In this document: piece by piece, positions 51,727 through 60,687 of the stretch
Position numbering within the stretch: position 1 is the stretch's first letter
Layout of the letters: each line of letters opens with the position of its first letter
Assembly: GCA_003260345.1 (NCBI GenBank)
Contig: MORC01000001.1
Span: forward strand, 558,001 to 622,000
Direction: 5' to 3'
Length of the DNA stretch: 64,000 bases
Source: Candidatus Gracilibacteria bacterium GN02-873
GTDB taxonomy: Bacteria > Patescibacteriota > Gracilibacteria > BD1-5 > UBA2023
Notes under the pieces: generated by a model
Database searches by the model: none
What the model was told of the DNA's origin: nothing
Seen by the model: only the letters and a program-made list of their open reading frames with translations
Program-made: the position numbers and the translations under genes

Positions 51727-52311
51727 TTATTCACCTTTCTCTTCAGCTGAAGTTTCTTCTGCAGTTGCAGGAACTTCCAAATCCTTCACAGTAGAAAGAT
51801 TTTTTGCTTCCAAATCTTTTTTTGCCGCATCGAAGAAACGAGCCAAAGAAGAAAGTGGAGCCATCATTGAGCCAAGAAGTTTTGCAAGAAGTACCTCACG
51901 AGAAGGAAGAGACGCAATCTTACGGATTGAATCAGCGTCAACAATTTTTTCTTCAAAGTAACCACCCACAAACGTAAGTTTTTGAGCTTTTTTCCAGTCT
52001 TTCTGGCTTGCGTATTTATTTACAACACCAAGTGGAGTAATCGCGTCTTCTTTTGCGATCACCATAGCAACCTGACCAGGAAGTGTATCAATATCAAGAT
52101 CAAGACCAAATACATTTTTGAAAGCGATACGAATCAAAGTTTTTTTCGCTGTCAAGTAGATTGCATTATGAGGAATCAAATCGCGTTTGATAGCCGTTAC
52201 TTCTGCTACTGTAATTTTCGTATTAGAAGTGAAACCAACGGATTTTGCTTCCTTCAAATGTGCTTCAAGTTGAGCAAGTTGTTCAACTTTTCGTGCTTTT
52301 GAAACTGCCAT
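51727..52311 (-). CDS. rplJ: Ribosomal protein L10
   Basis: 194 aa. MAVSKARKVEQLAQLEAHLK, the KITVAEVTAIKRDL and AKKTLIRIAF RNA-binding part, and the late SLPSREVLLAKLLGSMMAPL helix that precedes the L12-binding tail. The tail is acidic. No TGA. It anchors L7/L12 dimers on the stalk and probably represses its own mRNA via the leader. Confidence 0.97.
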   Translation of the reverse strand: MAVSKARKVEQLAQLEAHLKEAKSVGFTSNTKITVAEVTAIKRDLIPHNAIYLTAKKTLIRIAFKNVFGLDLDIDTLPGQVAMVIAKEDAITPLGVVNKYASQKDWKKAQKLTFVGGYFEEKIVDADSIRKIASLPSREVLLAKLLGSMMAPLSSLARFFDAAKKDLEAKNLSTVKDLEVPATAEETSAEEKGE

Positions 52312-52469
52312 AATAAAATTTTTAAAGAAATATTTCGGATAGATAGCGCAAAACAAAAAAAATCGCACTATCGTACGAACAAAATAGAAGCCTCCGAATG
52401 AGCCATAACTATTTGTCCATCTCGGCAGGAGTTTGAAAGCTATTGCTTCCCTGCTGTCTACGATAGAAT
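52312..52469 (-). promoter_or_regulatory. Ribosomal protein L10 leader
   Basis: The untranslated leader of rplJ holds the conserved L10-binding core: on the minus strand CGTAGACAGCAGG (about 52459-52447) and CCTGCCGAGA (about 52430-52421), the kink-turn hallmark. Downstream, a CTATCGTACGATAG palindrome is followed by a long T run near 52360, which could be an attenuator. L10(L12)4 binding to this RNA lowers rplJL expression in other bacteria. Confidence 0.8.
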
Positions 52470-52475
52470 GATTGT

Positions 52476-52502
52476 ATTATATAGAAAAAAAATATTTGTC
52501 AA
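52476..52502 (-). promoter_or_regulatory. Promoter of rplJ-rplL
   Basis: On the minus strand TTGACA (overlapping 52502-52497) and TATAAT (52481-52476), 15-nt spacer. Start expected near 52469, just before the L10 leader core. Confidence 0.65.
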
Positions 52503-52532
52503 ATTTTTTGACAAATATTTTTTAGTTTCATT

Positions 52533-52985
52533 TTATAACAACTTATTTTTTCTAAAAAGAATGCATATCACAAAACCAATCAGTGTTCATAAGATACCAA
52601 AAACAACATTATCCAGAATAAAACTTTTTCCGAGTGATTGACCATAAGAATTCCAAAGCCATATATTAAGAGCCCATGAAATTAATTCTACAAATAAAGG
52701 AAGAAACATACTCATCACGCACGCTATCCATTGTTTATTTGATAAAAAATAAGCAAAAAAGAATCATGCCGGAACGTAAATGAGGCTTCTGCCAAATGTA
52801 GCTGAGTATTTTACAAACACATCGTCCCAACTCCAATAAAATTGGATTGTTCCAAAGAGCTGTAAATCCATAATTGGTGCCCTTATGCTATATCAATATT
52901 TATATAATGGAAATTTAATAATCAAAAGAAATATACAATATAAAAGACTCAGCCAAACAAAGTATCGATATTTTTTGTCATTCAT
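52533..52985 (-). CDS. VanZ-like membrane protein
   Basis: 150 aa with four hydrophobic segments (YFVWLSLLYCIFLLIIKF, FFFAYFLSN, MSMFLPLFVELISWALNIW, VVFGILGTLIGFVICILF). The last one, preceded by FILDNVVFGILG, matches the D..N..G..iG pattern that ends VanZ-family proteins; three TGA-Gly codons, one in that motif. Role unknown; VanZ relatives give low-level teicoplanin resistance or act in the envelope. Confidence 0.65.
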
Positions 52986-53086
52986 ATAACGTAATTAATA
53001 GGAAAATAAGGATGCATTTTATCATTAGCAATCATATACAGAAGCCTCCCTATCATAAACCCACTTTTCTGTATTTCATACTGTTC

Positions 53087-53528
53087 TTAAATGTAAGAAA
53101 TATTCACCTGGTCAAACGCCAGACCATCGATGTGTTTGGTAGCCAGCATTTTTTGATAGACCCGAGTACCCATATACTCGTCAGGCCCCCATCGTTTTTT
53201 ATATAATTTGACCTCCAAAACATTATATGCATTATTAGAATCCATTCCTCATCTTGGATTAGTTCCAAAACATATACTACCTCCACTAAAATATTTATAA
53301 CCAGTCTCACGATTGGTATAAAATGAATACGATACATCATAGGAATTATAACCCATGGCTCGTCTAAACCAGGCATTAAAACCGGTCGAAAATGAAGATG
53401 GTGAAATAACAGCATACTCAAGATAATTATTTTGTGTAACATCTTGAGTATGCTGTTCCCCAAGAGGCGGAAAAACGAAGCAATCCCGCCAATATTATAG
53501 AAAATACATTCCTTACATTCATAGACAT
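53087..53528 (-). pseudogene. Frameshifted secreted protein
   Basis: The ATG frame gives a signal peptide (MSMNVRNVFSIILAGLLRFS) that stops after 33 codons. The -1 frame then stays open for about 120 codons (GEQHTQDVTQNNYLEYAVIS to FDQVNISYI) and ends in TAA at 53087-53089. A one-base change at the GGGG run near 53458-53462 would join them into a secreted protein of about 150 residues. The mature part is not recognised; it has an aromatic, Gly-rich, beta-like composition and one TGA-Gly. A sequencing slip in the homopolymer cannot be excluded. Confidence 0.6.
53408..53457. repeat. Perfect 17-bp inverted repeat with 16-nt loop
   Basis: AACAGCATACTCAAGAT (53408-53424) and its exact complement ATCTTGAGTATGCTGTT (53441-53457). 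It lies inside the coding part next to the GGGG run where the reading frame breaks. Confidence 0.9.
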
Positions 53529-53720
53529 AAAAAATGAAAGATATAAAAGACTGGTTTGAAATTTCAATTCATTATGTGCATGTAATGAATTGAATGATTT
53601 TTTGAATTTTGTCAAAAGAAAATTTGAAAAATATTTACTATAAAAATTTTAATAAAATAATCTCAAAAATGTATTTGATTTTTTGTGTTTTTTTCATATA
53701 ATTGGGCGAAAATTTTTATT

Positions 53721-54287
53721 ATGAGCAAGACAATTTTTATTCTTTCTGGGCCAGCTGGTGTTGGAAAAACGACTATTTGGCATAAGATTAGCCACCGAGT
53801 GCCACATATCGCCAAAATTATCACTACAACTTCTCGCGAAATGCGTTCTGGCGAAATAAATGGCGTGGACTACCATTTTTTGTCTCGTACTGATTTTGAA
53901 GAAAAAATCGCGGCATGAGATTTTATTGAATACGCAACCGTTCATACGAATCTGTATGGTTCAACTTTTTCTGAATTAGATCGCATTTTGAGTGAAAATA
54001 AAAATCCGCTCTACATCATCGAACCACAAGGGATGGTCTACATTAAGCCAGTTTTGGAGAAAAAATGATACAAGGTAAAAACAATTTTTCTCTTGCCGCC
54101 ATCTATCGATGAACTCAAAAAACGCCTTTCGGCTCGCGGAACAGAAACGCCAGAACAATACGAGATTCGTCTTAATACAGCGCTCCAAGAGTTGGAACAA
54201 AAAAATTTTTATGACATACAGGTGCTCAATGATGATATGAAAATAGCTGAAAACGATCTCGTTAAGATTTTTTCTGACCATGTATAA
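53721..54287 (+). CDS. gmk: Guanylate kinase
   Basis: 188 aa. P-loop LSGPAGVGKTT, the GMP-binding TTTSREMRSGEINGVDYHF and GDFIEYATVHTNLYGS (first G is TGA), and the FLLPPSIDELKKRLSARGTE lid. Phosphorylates GMP to GDP. Overlaps the next gene by 8 nt. Confidence 0.96.
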
Positions 54288-55029
54288 AAGTCTCTATCAT
54301 TTTACTCAAAATCTCGGAAATAACGCACTCTCATACGACGAGCGCGCAAAAATTCTTTGAAAAAATCCGTCTCTGGTGATTCCGAAGCGGATTTTTTGAA
54401 CGATAGATGATGTAAGAATTTCTGAAAAAAATATGGTTTTTGAAGAAGTGGAAAATGGCAAACTCAAATCCTGTTTTGGACTCGAAAATTTTGTCAACAT
54501 TTCCTTTCCCAATCTTCCTGAAATCATCGTTTTTGACAACCATAATCATGCGCTTTTTTTCTGGTGTGAAGCCATTCAATGAGGAATCTTGGAGCCAAAT
54601 TTTGAACTCATCCACATCGATGAACACTCGGATTTGTGGGCCAACGAAAATATTTTTGACCCGAGTCAAATCGCCAATCTCGAATATGTGTGGGATTTTA
54701 CGAATTTTTCATGCAATGTGGGCAATTATATCGTACCAGCGATACGCGCGGGCATTGTTGGAAAAATGATTCGCATCGAAAATGAATTTCAGCTTAACGA
54801 AAATCTTGATTATACGCCAGCCAAAAATAGCGTTCTCAATCTGGATCTGGATTTTTTCTCGCCCGATCTAAGTCATATCGACGATAATAAAAAAATTGCC
54901 TGTATCAAAAATTTGCTAAAAAAAGTGAAATATGTTACAATCTGTACCAGTCCTTATTTTATCGAACAATGACGCGCTCTCACAATTCTTCGTCGAATCA
55001 TAACCGAAATTACAACCGAGCAGAATTAG
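54280..55029 (+). CDS. UPF0489 family protein
   Basis: 249 aa, with about four TGA-Gly. The signature is the arginase/deacetylase-like pair IIVFDNHNHALFFW and LIHIDEHSDLW followed by SVLNLDLDFFSPD; these His/Asp clusters look like a metal site. No enzymatic activity is established for the family. Starts inside the gmk end (ATG at 54280) and its last 61 nt overlap the next ORF. Confidence 0.85.
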
Positions 55030-55418
55030 AAACTTCCATTGAACAATTCGCCACTGAAAGTGCTAAAAATTTTAATGGTTTTTCCGATCACGAAAAGGAA
55101 CATATTTATCAAAATGTTGATAATATGAAAAATCTTGTCGCAATGAAACCGCTTTCTGCTCTTTCTGGGCTGAAATTTCCAGAAACAGGTGGGCAGATTG
55201 CCGATGAAAATTTCAATTTTGAAGCGGAGGTAATGTGGAATGAAAATATTGATCAAATGCTCGAAAATCTCAAAAAAAATGATTTGTCAGATAAAGAACT
55301 TCAAGAAAAAATAACACAAATTCAAGAAATTTTGTTAAGAATGATCGTGCCCCATTCTTTGAGTAATCGATATTCAGAAAAGGTAAAAGATACTATCAAA
55401 TCCATTCTTAAAAACTAA
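54969..55418 (+). CDS. Small helical protein of unknown function
   Basis: 149 aa, charged, helical, no signal peptide. The N-terminus is Asn/Ser-rich (SHNSSSNHNRNYNRAELETS), followed by helices such as LSDKELQEKITQIQEILLRM. It overlaps the UPF0489 gene by 61 nt in another frame; a start at a later ATG would reduce that. A strong terminator directly after the stop supports it being the last gene of the gmk unit. Not recognised. Confidence 0.6.
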   Translation: MTRSHNSSSNHNRNYNRAELETSIEQFATESAKNFNGFSDHEKEHIYQNVDNMKNLVAMKPLSALSGLKFPETGGQIADENFNFEAEVMWNENIDQMLENLKKNDLSDKELQEKITQIQEILLRMIVPHSLSNRYSEKVKDTIKSILKN

Positions 55419-55445
55419 AAAATCTCCAAGTTTCTGGAGATTTTT
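55416..55445 (+). terminator. Terminator of the gmk unit
   Basis: AAAATCTCCA / TGGAGATTTTT hairpin overlapping the stop codon. Confidence 0.8.
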
Positions 55446-55446
55446 A

Positions 55447-55559
55447 TTATTGCAAAAATTAGTAATTATTTTTCCTTTTAAATAAAGGTTTTCAAAAAAT
55501 TTAAAACACTTATTGCAAAAATTTGTATTTATAAAATTTATTGCTAAAATTAGCAATAA
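55447..55559. repeat. Three TTATTGC(A/T)AAAATT repeats, one a perfect palindrome
   Basis: Copies at 55447-55465, 55510-55528 and 55538-55559. The third is TTATTGCTAA-AA-TTAGCAATAA, a perfect 10-bp dyad. They fill the gap between convergent genes; the palindrome could act as a terminator for the minus-strand methyltransferase or be a protein site. Confidence 0.6.
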
Positions 55560-55568
55560 GAAAAAAGA

Positions 55569-56894
55569 TTAGCGTCGAAGCCAATCTTTTGGGAAAGTAT
55601 TTTCAATAATACCATTTTTTGCATTTTCTAATGACAAAGTTTCATTGGCATACTGAATCAAAAAATATCAATCTTCATCACATTCAAGCATTCCACCACG
55701 AAGATAAAAATCGAGTTCTTTTTCATTTTGAAGAGAAATTTTGGAAAAATTCTCAATTTGTAAGTCTCGATATGCGCGTGCATTGGGAAAAAATTGGTTA
55801 TTTTCCCAAAATCCAATTGTCTCACCCAGTCGCATAAAATACATTTTTTCAAGAAAAGGCGCCACAATATGAGCATTTTTTACGGCCAAAATTTTATCAC
55901 GATGAGAAAAATTTGTAATCCCATCCCGAAGAGAAAAATTGCCAAATTTTTTAGAAAATTTTTTAATTTCGGCATTAAAATTTTTCAGTTTTTCTGATGC
56001 TATATCATCGATGATTGATGCTTTTTTGACAATTTTTGCCATAAAAAATCCCCCAGTCTGATCAATGTGCGGCCAAAATTTTTTCTGAAAAATAATCTCA
56101 ATCTTCTCACCATATTTCTCTGAAATATAAGTCAAAATTCCCTCATTTTCAAGATCATTGAGCGCACAAGTTGAGTAGACCATTTCACCGCCGACTTTGA
56201 GTGCAGTCAAGGCCGAAACAATCAATTTTTTCTGCAAATTCGCGATTTGTCGAATACTTTTGATATGCCAATTTTTCACCGCGTCTGTCCCTTTGTAGAG
56301 CGTACCTTCACCAGAACACGGCGCATCAAGCAAAATTCGATCAAAAATTTCATGAAAATGTCGCCATTGCTGTCCAGGATAGAGCGTAATCGCAACATTT
56401 GGTGTATGCATTCGTTCGAGATTTTGAAGTAATTGTGGAATTCGCTCTCGACTCGGTTCATTGGCTACAATAAAACTATTCGGAAAATATTCCGCCAATT
56501 GTGTTGTTTTTCCGCCAGGAGACGATGCCATATCGAGAATTAAAAATTCCTCATGATGAATGCGTCCATCAGCCAAAAGATTTACTGGATGAGCCGCAGC
56601 CAATTCCTGAATATAAAAATTCCCTACCAAGTGATCCATCGTCATGCCAAGACGACGCTCCAATGGATTAAAATCCGCACGGCGATCCATCTGATACATT
56701 CGCGGAATTTCCGTAGGATTCAAAATCCAACCATCCTGCTCCAGGCGTTCACGAACCACTTTTTCTTTCCCGGGTTTTATGCGAATAGTTCGCAAAATTG
56801 GCTTTTCGATAGTATTCAAAAATTTCTGAAAATTTTCATCATCGTTTTCAAAAAATTTTTCCTGAAAATACTGACAAAATCGTTGATTTAACAT
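55569..56894 (-). CDS. RNA m5C methyltransferase (NOL1/NOP2/Sun, RsmF-like)
   Basis: 441 aa. N-terminal domain with RADFNPLERRLGMTMDH and YIQELAAAHPV, SAM motif LDMASSPGGKTTQLA, catalytic DAPCSGEGTLYKG and YSTCALNDLENEG, then a C-terminal PUA-like extension. The two Cys (PC and TC motifs) mark the m5C mechanism. The last 34 residues follow a TGA-Gly. The ...SSPGGKTT and extended C-terminus resemble RsmF rather than RsmB. It overlaps nothing and is 4 nt from smpB. Confidence 0.92.
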
Positions 56895-56897
56895 ATT

Positions 56898-57347
56898 TTA
56901 ATAAAATTTACGAACTTCGCGCGACAAGTCTCGCTCCTTGAGAACTTGTTTTTTTTGCCATTTTTTACGCCCCTTAGCAAGCGCCAATCGCGCCTTAAAA
57001 AGATTTCCAACACTCAAAATTTCTTTGACAATAAGTGTTGCGCCCATTTCTTTGATTTTTTGTGAAAGGTGTAAAATTTCCTTTTTGGAAAGCAAAAGTT
57101 CGCGCTCGCGCTTGGGATCAATTTTTTTATTCGTATTGCAACCATATTCGGCAATATGCGCACCAATCAAGATTGGGCGACCTGAATGAAGCGTCACATA
57201 TGACCCCTTCAGATTCGCCTGTCCCGCGCGCAAGCTTTTGACTTCAGGACCAAATAAAATAATCCCCGCATCGAGTTCCTCCAAAATCTCGTAATCAAAC
57301 AGGGCTTTTTTGTTTTGAATAATGCTTTTTCGTTCAGAATTTTTCAT
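56898..57347 (-). CDS. smpB: SsrA-binding protein SmpB
   Basis: 149 aa. KSIIQNKKALFDYEILEELD, AGIILFGPEVKSLRAGQANL, IAEYGCNTNKKIDPKRERELL and the C-terminal LALAKGRKKWQKKQ helix. No TGA. Partner of tmRNA in rescuing stalled ribosomes; tmRNA itself is not in the window. Confidence 0.97.
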   Translation of the reverse strand: MKNSERKSIIQNKKALFDYEILEELDAGIILFGPEVKSLRAGQANLKGSYVTLHSGRPILIGAHIAEYGCNTNKKIDPKRERELLLSKKEILHLSQKIKEMGATLIVKEILSVGNLFKARLALAKGRKKWQKKQVLKERDLSREVRKFY

Positions 57348-57414
57348 AATTTTCGTGATTATACAGAAAAAAATATGTTTGGCAATAAAAATTTTTGACA
57401 GAACGGTGCAAATT

Positions 57415-57443
57415 TTGCAAAAATTTTCACTATCCGCTATGAT
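57415..57443 (+). promoter_or_regulatory. Promoter of the tail-collar gene
   Basis: TTGCAA (57415-57420), 17-nt spacer, TATGAT (57438-57443). Confidence 0.65.
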
Positions 57444-57475
57444 AGTATTATAAAATTAGCTTATTATCCCTATTT

Positions 57476-58339
57476 ATGAAACATTTCCAAAAAATATTAT
57501 TAGCATGTGCAGTTGCATTTGCTGCAATCTGAAGTACTCATGCCTTACCGAATTATCCAACAAATACACCTCAAGGCGAAGTTGAAGGCGGGGTTTTTGC
57601 TATGTATTTTCGTAGCTTTCTTGGAAAGGCTTGTACCAATAATATGGTAGTAACAGGATTTGGCCCAACTGGGGTGCTCATCTGTAAATATGGTGCCGCA
57701 GATATGTTAGCAGGAGCTCTTATCGGTCCAGATAATACGATTCCCATGTGGGCTAACAATGGAAAAACATTCGTAAGTAGTGTGCTCTCTCAACAAGGGT
57801 GACAAATTCGTATCAATGGAAATCTCAAAATTGGCATGGATCCAAGCAGTGTTTGTGCCGGCCCTAACACTGCAGGCCAGATGCGCTACAATGCAACCAA
57901 CAAAAAAATTGAATTCTGTGATGGTACAATTTGGAAAGTTTTTGACGCCACTCCAGTAGGTGCTATCATGGCGTTCTATCGAAACTCATGTCCGGAATGA
58001 TGGATTGCCGCCAATGGACAAAATGGAACACCTGATTTGCGTGGCGAATTCATCCGTGGACTCGATAATGGACGTGGTGTAGATAATGGACGTGGATTGG
58101 GAAGTAGCCAAGGTGATGCTATTCGTAATATCACAGGTATTGTATCAACTCGTGGTTCTGGTAATGTGGATGGTTTTATTGGGGCTTTTTACGATACTGG
58201 AACGCGTGATGGTGGAGTTGGACGAGGATCAAGTCCCGGATTGACTGATGATATTGGGTTTGATGCATCGCGTGTCGTTCCTACAGCCAACGAAAATCGC
58301 CCACGCAATGTAGCACTCCTCTATTGTATGAAACAATAA
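57476..58339 (+). CDS. Secreted phage tail-collar-domain protein
   Basis: 287 aa. A Sec signal peptide (IGSTHA cleavage region; its G is TGA) is followed by a Cys-containing domain. The tail-collar block comes next: ATPVGAIMAFYRNSCPEGWI (CPEGW at 172-176, G a TGA), then DLRGEFIRGLDN, repeats of NGRG, and the end block VVPTANENRPRNVALLYCMK, the standard finish of tail-fibre receptor-binding tips. No other phage gene is nearby, the gene has its own promoter and terminator, and a signal peptide is not expected in a virion protein. It probably serves as a surface attachment or display protein. Confidence 0.85.
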
Positions 58340-58343
58340 TTTT

Positions 58344-58372
58344 AAAACCTCGATTGAGGTTTTATTTTTTTG
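58344..58372 (+). terminator. Terminator of the tail-collar gene
   Basis: AAAACCTC / GAGGTTTT hairpin followed by ATTTTTT. Confidence 0.8.
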
Positions 58373-58389
58373 AGAATTTTCAAAAAATA

Positions 58390-58421
58390 AAAAATCCCCT
58401 TTTAGAATTTTGGGGATTTTT
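58390..58421 (-). terminator. Terminator of the DsbA-like gene
   Basis: AAAAATCCCC / GGGGATTTTT hairpin with a 12-nt loop directly after the stop at 58427. Confidence 0.8.
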
Positions 58422-58426
58422 GCAAA

Positions 58427-59386
58427 TTATTTCAAAAGTGCATCAACTGCCGCCTTGAAATTTTCGTATGGATACGCTCCGCTAATAGTCGTGTACGCTC
58501 CAGTTTTTTTGTTAAAAATCAATGTTCCTGGTGTTCCAGAGAGTCCAAATGAAGCAGCTTCACGAGTTTCTTTCGCGAATTGTTCAAGTGTTTCTTTGTT
58601 GTCTACACAAGACTGCCATGCAGCAACATCAGTGATTCCAGCGGCTTTTGCAGCTTCTGCAAGTTGTGCTACTGGGAATACTGAACCATTTTTGTCTTGA
58701 GGGCGGTATGTAGTGTTATCCATTACATATTTATAAAATTTTGCATATGCATCAGCACCACCGACTTTTTTCGCACAAAGAAGTCCGAGGGATTTTACTT
58801 CTGTACCAGCGTGATCAACACCACGATTATTCTTATAAACAAATGCTACTTTGTCACCATACTCTGCTTCGAGGGTTGGGTGAAGCTTAGTATCATGATA
58901 CTGCTGAGCACAGAATGGACATTCCATCTCAGAATATTCAACCACTACGATATCTGCGTCTTTATTCCCTTCTACAACCGCATCTTCAAGAACCACCTTA
59001 CGCTGATCTTCTGTCAAAGTTGCAGAATTGGTTGTTGCAGTGGTTGTAGTGTTTGTCGTCCCAGTAGAGCCCTGCAATTGAGCCAAAAGTTGTTTCTGAG
59101 TTTCGATATCTTGGCCACTCGCTGGATTGGTCAAAATCGCACGCTGAAGTGCTACGATCACTTCATAATTTTCTTTTCCACCCACTTTTTCATATTCGTG
59201 TTGAAGAAGTGCGTCACGAACAGTTCGTTCAAGTCCAGACGAATTATCCAAAGAAGTTTCTGTTGTAGTTTTTGAAAAATTCGGAGTCAAGCCAAAAATA
59301 AATGACACCTGAATTGCTGAAAAAATCACCAAAACTACCAACAAGAGAGTCTGAAAAACGCTTCCAGAAGAATTTTTATCGGTCAT
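58427..59386 (-). CDS. DsbA-like thiol-disulfide oxidoreductase, membrane-anchored
   Basis: 319 aa. N-terminal signal-anchor (LLLVVLVIFSAIQVSFIF), a helical stalk and a Thr/Gly linker, then a thioredoxin-fold domain with the active site ECPFC (Cys156, Cys159) and the cis-Pro loop GLSGTPGTLIF. The inserted helical region follows the DsbA pattern (KYVMDNTTYRPQDKNG). Likely introduces or isomerises disulfides in exported proteins such as those with paired Cys nearby. No TGA codons. Confidence 0.92.
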   Translation of the reverse strand: MTDKNSSGSVFQTLLLVVLVIFSAIQVSFIFGLTPNFSKTTTETSLDNSSGLERTVRDALLQHEYEKVGGKENYEVIVALQRAILTNPASGQDIETQKQLLAQLQGSTGTTNTTTTATTNSATLTEDQRKVVLEDAVVEGNKDADIVVVEYSEMECPFCAQQYHDTKLHPTLEAEYGDKVAFVYKNNRGVDHAGTEVKSLGLLCAKKVGGADAYAKFYKYVMDNTTYRPQDKNGSVFPVAQLAEAAKAAGITDVAAWQSCVDNKETLEQFAKETREAASFGLSGTPGTLIFNKKTGAYTTISGAYPYENFKAAVDALLK

Positions 59387-59520
59387 AAAAATTTTTTAAA
59401 AAATAAACCTCTCGTATTGTAGGGAGGCTTGTGAAAAAATCAAATAAAATCGTGATTTTTTAGTGAATTTTTCGTTGACGAAATAATAAAAAATCGTGCA
59501 ATATATTTTAGTTAAAAATA

Positions 59521-60552
59521 TTATAATTTTTTGGTAAAATTTTCTGGATTATTGCCAAAATTTGGATTTTTGGTAATTTCATAAAACGCGCGAATTCCAA
59601 TCATCGCAGCATTATCCTGCGAATAAATATTTTTTTTCGGTGCTACAAATTTTTTGTGTAAAAAATTGCACGCGATTTCGAGGCGATTTTTGAGCTGAGA
59701 ATTAGCCGAAACACCGCCAGCCAAAACAATAGTTTTGGCTTTAAATTGGTCGCTCGCATCCAAAAATTTGGTGATGAGCACATCAAAAACAGCCTCCTCA
59801 AAAGCAAAAGCAATTTTCTGAAAATCATTTTCGCTCGCAGGCGGATTCGCGTCAATATAGCGCTTCACAGCAGATTTGAGACCAGAAAATGAAAAATCGT
59901 ATGAATTTTTATCCAAAAAAGCTCGCGGAAAAAATTTTTTCCAATAATTTTTTTCATCCTGATTAAAATCAGGATTTTCGCGGAAAGCGTCCGCCAATCG
60001 AGCGATTTTCGCACCACCCGGAAATCCAAGTCCGAGCATTTTCGCGACTTTGTCATACGCCTCACCAACCGCATCATCACGCGTCTGCCCCACCAATTCA
60101 AGATCAAATAAACTTTTCCAAAGATAGAGTTCTGTATGCCCACCGGAAATCGTCAATACCATCGCGGGAAAATCAATTTCATCAGGATTTCGCTCCAAAA
60201 AATTCGCAAAAATATGTGATTCAATATGATGAATATACAAAAGCGGAATTTTTTTGCTTTCCGCAAGCGTACGTGCAACAGTAAGTCCCGTCAGAAGCGA
60301 CGGCTGCAAGCCAGGTTCTCGCGTACACGCGATATAATCAATATCATCAATCGAAATATCTGCTTCCTGAAGCGCATCTTCCAAACATGGGAAAATCGCA
60401 TTCGCATGAGAACGAGCTGCCACCTCAGGTACTACCCCGCCCGTCGCATCGTGCTCCAGTTGCGTTCGTGTAGACATCGCTACCACACGATCATTCTCCA
60501 AAATTGCCACCGAAGTATCGTCACAAGAAGTTTCAAAAGCTAAAATTTTCAT
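59521..60552 (-). CDS. tsaD: tRNA threonylcarbamoyltransferase TsaD
   Basis: 343 aa. ILAFETSCDDTSVAI, GGVVPEVAARSHANAI, the metal site HIESHIFANFL, TISGGHTELYLW, GEAYDKVAKMLGLGFPGG and the late IVLAGGVSANSQL with YSQDNAAMIG. Start at MKILAFETS. No TGA. Transfers the threonylcarbamoyl group to A37 of ANN-decoding tRNAs with TsaB and TsaE, which are not in the window. Confidence 0.97.
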   Translation of the reverse strand: MKILAFETSCDDTSVAILENDRVVAMSTRTQLEHDATGGVVPEVAARSHANAIFPCLEDALQEADISIDDIDYIACTREPGLQPSLLTGLTVARTLAESKKIPLLYIHHIESHIFANFLERNPDEIDFPAMVLTISGGHTELYLWKSLFDLELVGQTRDDAVGEAYDKVAKMLGLGFPGGAKIARLADAFRENPDFNQDEKNYWKKFFPRAFLDKNSYDFSFSGLKSAVKRYIDANPPASENDFQKIAFAFEEAVFDVLITKFLDASDQFKAKTIVLAGGVSANSQLKNRLEIACNFLHKKFVAPKKNIYSQDNAAMIGIRAFYEITKNPNFGNNPENFTKKL

Positions 60553-60625
60553 ATTTTTAAATTTTTTGCGTATTTTATGCAAAAAAAAGAGTTTGTAAAA
60601 TTTTAATAAAATTTTTTCTCAAAAT

Positions 60626-60652
60626 CTAGCACTTTGACTTGACGACTGCTAA
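60626..60652 (+). promoter_or_regulatory. CIRCE-type operator upstream of the J-domain gene
   Basis: CTAGCACTT-N9-GACTGCTAA against the consensus TTAGCACTC-N9-GAGTGCTAA: 7 of 9 and 8 of 9 positions match with exact 9-nt spacing. It overlaps a promoter (TTGACG at 60639-60644, 16-nt spacer, TAAAAT at 60661-60666). HrcA repressor binding and heat induction are inferred. Confidence 0.7.
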
Positions 60653-60687
60653 TTTTTGAATAAAATATGAGCAAATATTTTAAATTT

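Noticed and set aside
57476..58339. Prophage remnant
   Set aside because: Only a tail-collar domain is present, with a signal peptide, its own promoter and housekeeping neighbours; no terminase, portal, capsid or integrase.
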